Of a stretch of 7,548 nt of DNA, positions 5,937 to 7,548 are shown piece after piece. A program made the position numbers and the translations under genes. The DNA is from Spirochaetaceae bacterium (GTDB lineage: Bacteria; Spirochaetota; Spirochaetia; Treponematales; Breznakiellaceae): NCBI GenBank assembly GCA_031290405.1, contig JAITNO010000172.1:1-7548 (forward strand). Direction: 5' to 3'. The notes below the pieces were generated by a model, which worked only from the letters and a program-made list of their open reading frames with translations, had not been told where the DNA came from and did no database searches. Numbering within the stretch: position 1 is the stretch's first letter; the number at the start of each line of letters is the position of its first letter.

Positions 5937-7548
5937 GTGTTGCTAAATCAGTTATCTCGCGTCCGGTAACGTTCTTCATCGTATTCGCGCTCTTCGTAGG
6001 CTTGGGCGTATTCGCGCTCTTAAACCTCCCCATCGACCTCTTCCCCGAAATAAACCCCCCGTATATCATGGTTATGACCACCTATACCGGCGCGGGACCC
6101 GAAGAAGTCGAGCGTTCCGTCACGAAGCTCCTGGAGCAGGCCCTCTCGAGCGTCTCTGATTTGAAGAAGATCACCTCGTCTTCGTCGAAAGGCTCAAGCC
6201 AGATCATCATGGAATTTACCTACGGCATCGACCTGATAGACGCCACCAACTCCGTGCGGGATGCGCTGGAGAGGACAAAGCGCTACCTGCCCGACAACAT
6301 CGACGCGCCGATCATCTTTCGCGTCGACCCCTCGATGATGCCCGTCGTAAGCTACCGCGTCTCCTCCGAAGTACGCAATCCGGGCGAACTCTACGACATA
6401 GCCAAGGACACCATCGCCACGCGGATGGAGCAGAGCCCCGGCGTCGCGTCCGCCACCGTGAACGGCGGACGCGAGAGGATCGTCAGCGTGGACTTTCCGC
6501 AGTCCCGCCTCGAAGCGTACAACCTAACCGTCACTCAGATACAGCAGATGATCGCCGCCCAGAACGCGCAAATCGGCGCCGGCACCGTCATCGAAAACAA
6601 CGTCTCGTACATCCTGACGACGATGGGCGAGTACGCCTCGCTCGAAGACGTACGGAAAACCGTCATCGCGTATGTTCCCACCGGCTCAGGCGATTCCATC
6701 CAGGTTTTGCTCGGCGACATCGCCAACGTCTACGACGGCTACAAGGATGCCACGAGCGCCGTCTATGTAAACGGCCAGCAGGCGATCGGCATCTCCGTGC
6801 AGAAGCAGAGCGGCACCAACTCCGTGCGCGTCGTCGACGACCTCCGCGCCCGCGTTGAGCAGATCAGGAAGGCCGTCCCCGCCGACATCACCATCACCGA
6901 AACGTCCAACAACACGGACACCATCAAGAGCACCATCGGCGCCGTCGTGTCCAGCGGAATATCCGGCGTCATCCTCGCCATACTCGTCCTCTTCCTCTTC
7001 CTTCGCCAGATCAAGCCCACCCTCGTCATCGGCATCAGCGTTCCCGTCTCGATTATCGTTACCATCATGCTGATGTACTTCGCCGGCCTCACCCTCAACC
7101 TTATGACCCTCGCCGGCCTCTACCTGGGACTGGGAATGCTCGTCGACAACTCCATCGTCATCCTCGAGAACATCTATCACTACCGCGAAAAGGGCGCGAA
7201 GCTCCGCCCCGCCGCCATCATCGGCACAAGCGAGATGATCGTCGCCATCACCGCCTCCACGCTTACCACGCTGGCCGTCTTTGCACCCCTGGTGATGTTC
7301 AAGAGCACCCTCGAAGTCATGGGCGAAATGTTTTCCGGCCTCGCCTTCACCATCGTCATCTCGCTCACCATATCCCTGTTGACCGCCATCTTCCTCGTGC
7401 CCGTCCTCTGCTCGCACTACTTCCCGCTGGTCACGCGGAAGCAGAAGCCGCTTACCGGCCCCCTTGCCGCGATTGACCGCGCCTTTGAGCGGGCCCTCAC
7501 CGGCCTGGAAAACGGCTACAAGAAGATGGTCGGGAGGATACTCAGGCA
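5933..7548 (+). CDS. RND-family (AcrB-type) efflux pump permease, N-terminal 538 residues
   Basis: This is the proton-driven inner-membrane pump of the tripartite system. Full-length members have about 1,000-1,050 residues; 538 codons are present and the frame is open at the right edge. It begins MSVAKSVISRPVTFFIVFAL with the first membrane helix at about 12-30. A periplasmic porter loop follows (about 31-335), including GAGPEEVERSVTKLLEQAL (54-72), the usual porter-domain start. Membrane helices 2-6 then lie at roughly 337-357, 362-383, 388-411, 434-455 and 465-492. The fourth-helix proton-relay motif reads GMLVDNSIVILENIY (401-415). Asp405 aligns with AcrB Asp407, but the position of Asp408 is Asn406. 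The ATG at 5933 overlaps the adaptor stop (5934-5936). The pattern fits the hydrophobe/amphiphile (drug, lipid or detergent) branch more than the metal branch, but the substrate is not determined. Confidence 0.97.
   Translation, partial: MSVAKSVISRPVTFFIVFALFVGLGVFALLNLPIDLFPEINPPYIMVMTTYTGAGPEEVERSVTKLLEQALSSVSDLKKITSSSSKGSSQIIMEFTYGIDLIDATNSVRDALERTKRYLPDNIDAPIIFRVDPSMMPVVSYRVSSEVRNPGELYDIAKDTIATRMEQSPGVASATVNGGRERIVSVDFPQSRLEAYNLTVTQIQQMIAAQNAQIGAGTVIENNVSYILTTMGEYASLEDVRKTVIAYVPTGSGDSIQVLLGDIANVYDGYKDATSAVYVNGQQAIGISVQKQSGTNSVRVVDDLRARVEQIRKAVPADITITETSNNTDTIKSTIGAVVSSGISGVILAILVLFLFLRQIKPTLVIGISVPVSIIVTIMLMYFAGLTLNLMTLAGLYLGLGMLVDNSIVILENIYHYREKGAKLRPAAIIGTSEMIVAITASTLTTLAVFAPLVMFKSTLEVMGEMFSGLAFTIVISLTISLLTAIFLVPVLCSHYFPLVTRKQKPLTGPLAAIDRAFERALTGLENGYKKMVGRILR

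Noticed and set aside
6686..7417. Minus-strand frame of 243 codons rich in Asp, Glu and Gly, antisense to the pump gene
   Set aside because: The acidic composition is a by-product of C-ending codons such as ATC and GTC on the coding strand. The RND frame explains the region completely.

Overview
The window looks like a chromosomal segment of a GC-rich, diderm bacterium. The best guess is a spirochaete of the Treponema/Spirochaeta type. The main reasons are the lipoprotein adaptor, which lacks the usual alpha-helical hairpin (a feature described for Borrelia BesA), and the way a double-domain TetR regulator sits directly in front of a TolC/adaptor/RND set. This assignment is inferred from protein character only; no rRNA or other phylogenetic marker is present apart from mnmG.

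Layout: (1) Positions 1-227 carry, on the minus strand, the first 75 codons of a small unrecognised protein that runs off the left edge. (2) A 101-bp divergent gap (228-328) holds a plausible promoter for mnmG. (3) Positions 329-2140 encode a complete MnmG (GidA), the FAD-dependent tRNA wobble-uridine modification enzyme. (4) A 112-bp intergenic region (2141-2252) carries a promoter and two near-identical 20-bp imperfect palindromes. One lies on the mnmG stop codon. The other fills the space between the -10 element and the start codon of the next gene. (5) Positions 2253-3530 encode a 425-residue TetR-type regulator with two helix-turn-helix domains. (6) Positions 3561-7548 encode, in order, a TolC-like outer-membrane channel, a lipoprotein periplasmic adaptor, and an RND inner-membrane pump that is cut by the right edge.

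Genes 5 and 6 read as one operon: all are on the + strand, the gaps are 30 and 54 bp, and the adaptor and pump genes overlap at ATGA. The simplest model is a self-regulated tripartite efflux system. The tandem TetR protein would bind the two palindromes and repress its own promoter, and with it the pump operon, until a ligand releases it. The points most worth a second look are the double TetR protein with asymmetric operators whose asymmetry is conserved, the operator that reaches into the start codon of a nearly leaderless gene, the hairpin-less adaptor, the Asp-to-Asn change at the proton-relay motif of the pump, and homopolymer tracts at two sensitive places in the operon. No RNA genes, CRISPR arrays, insertion sequences or attachment sites were seen.
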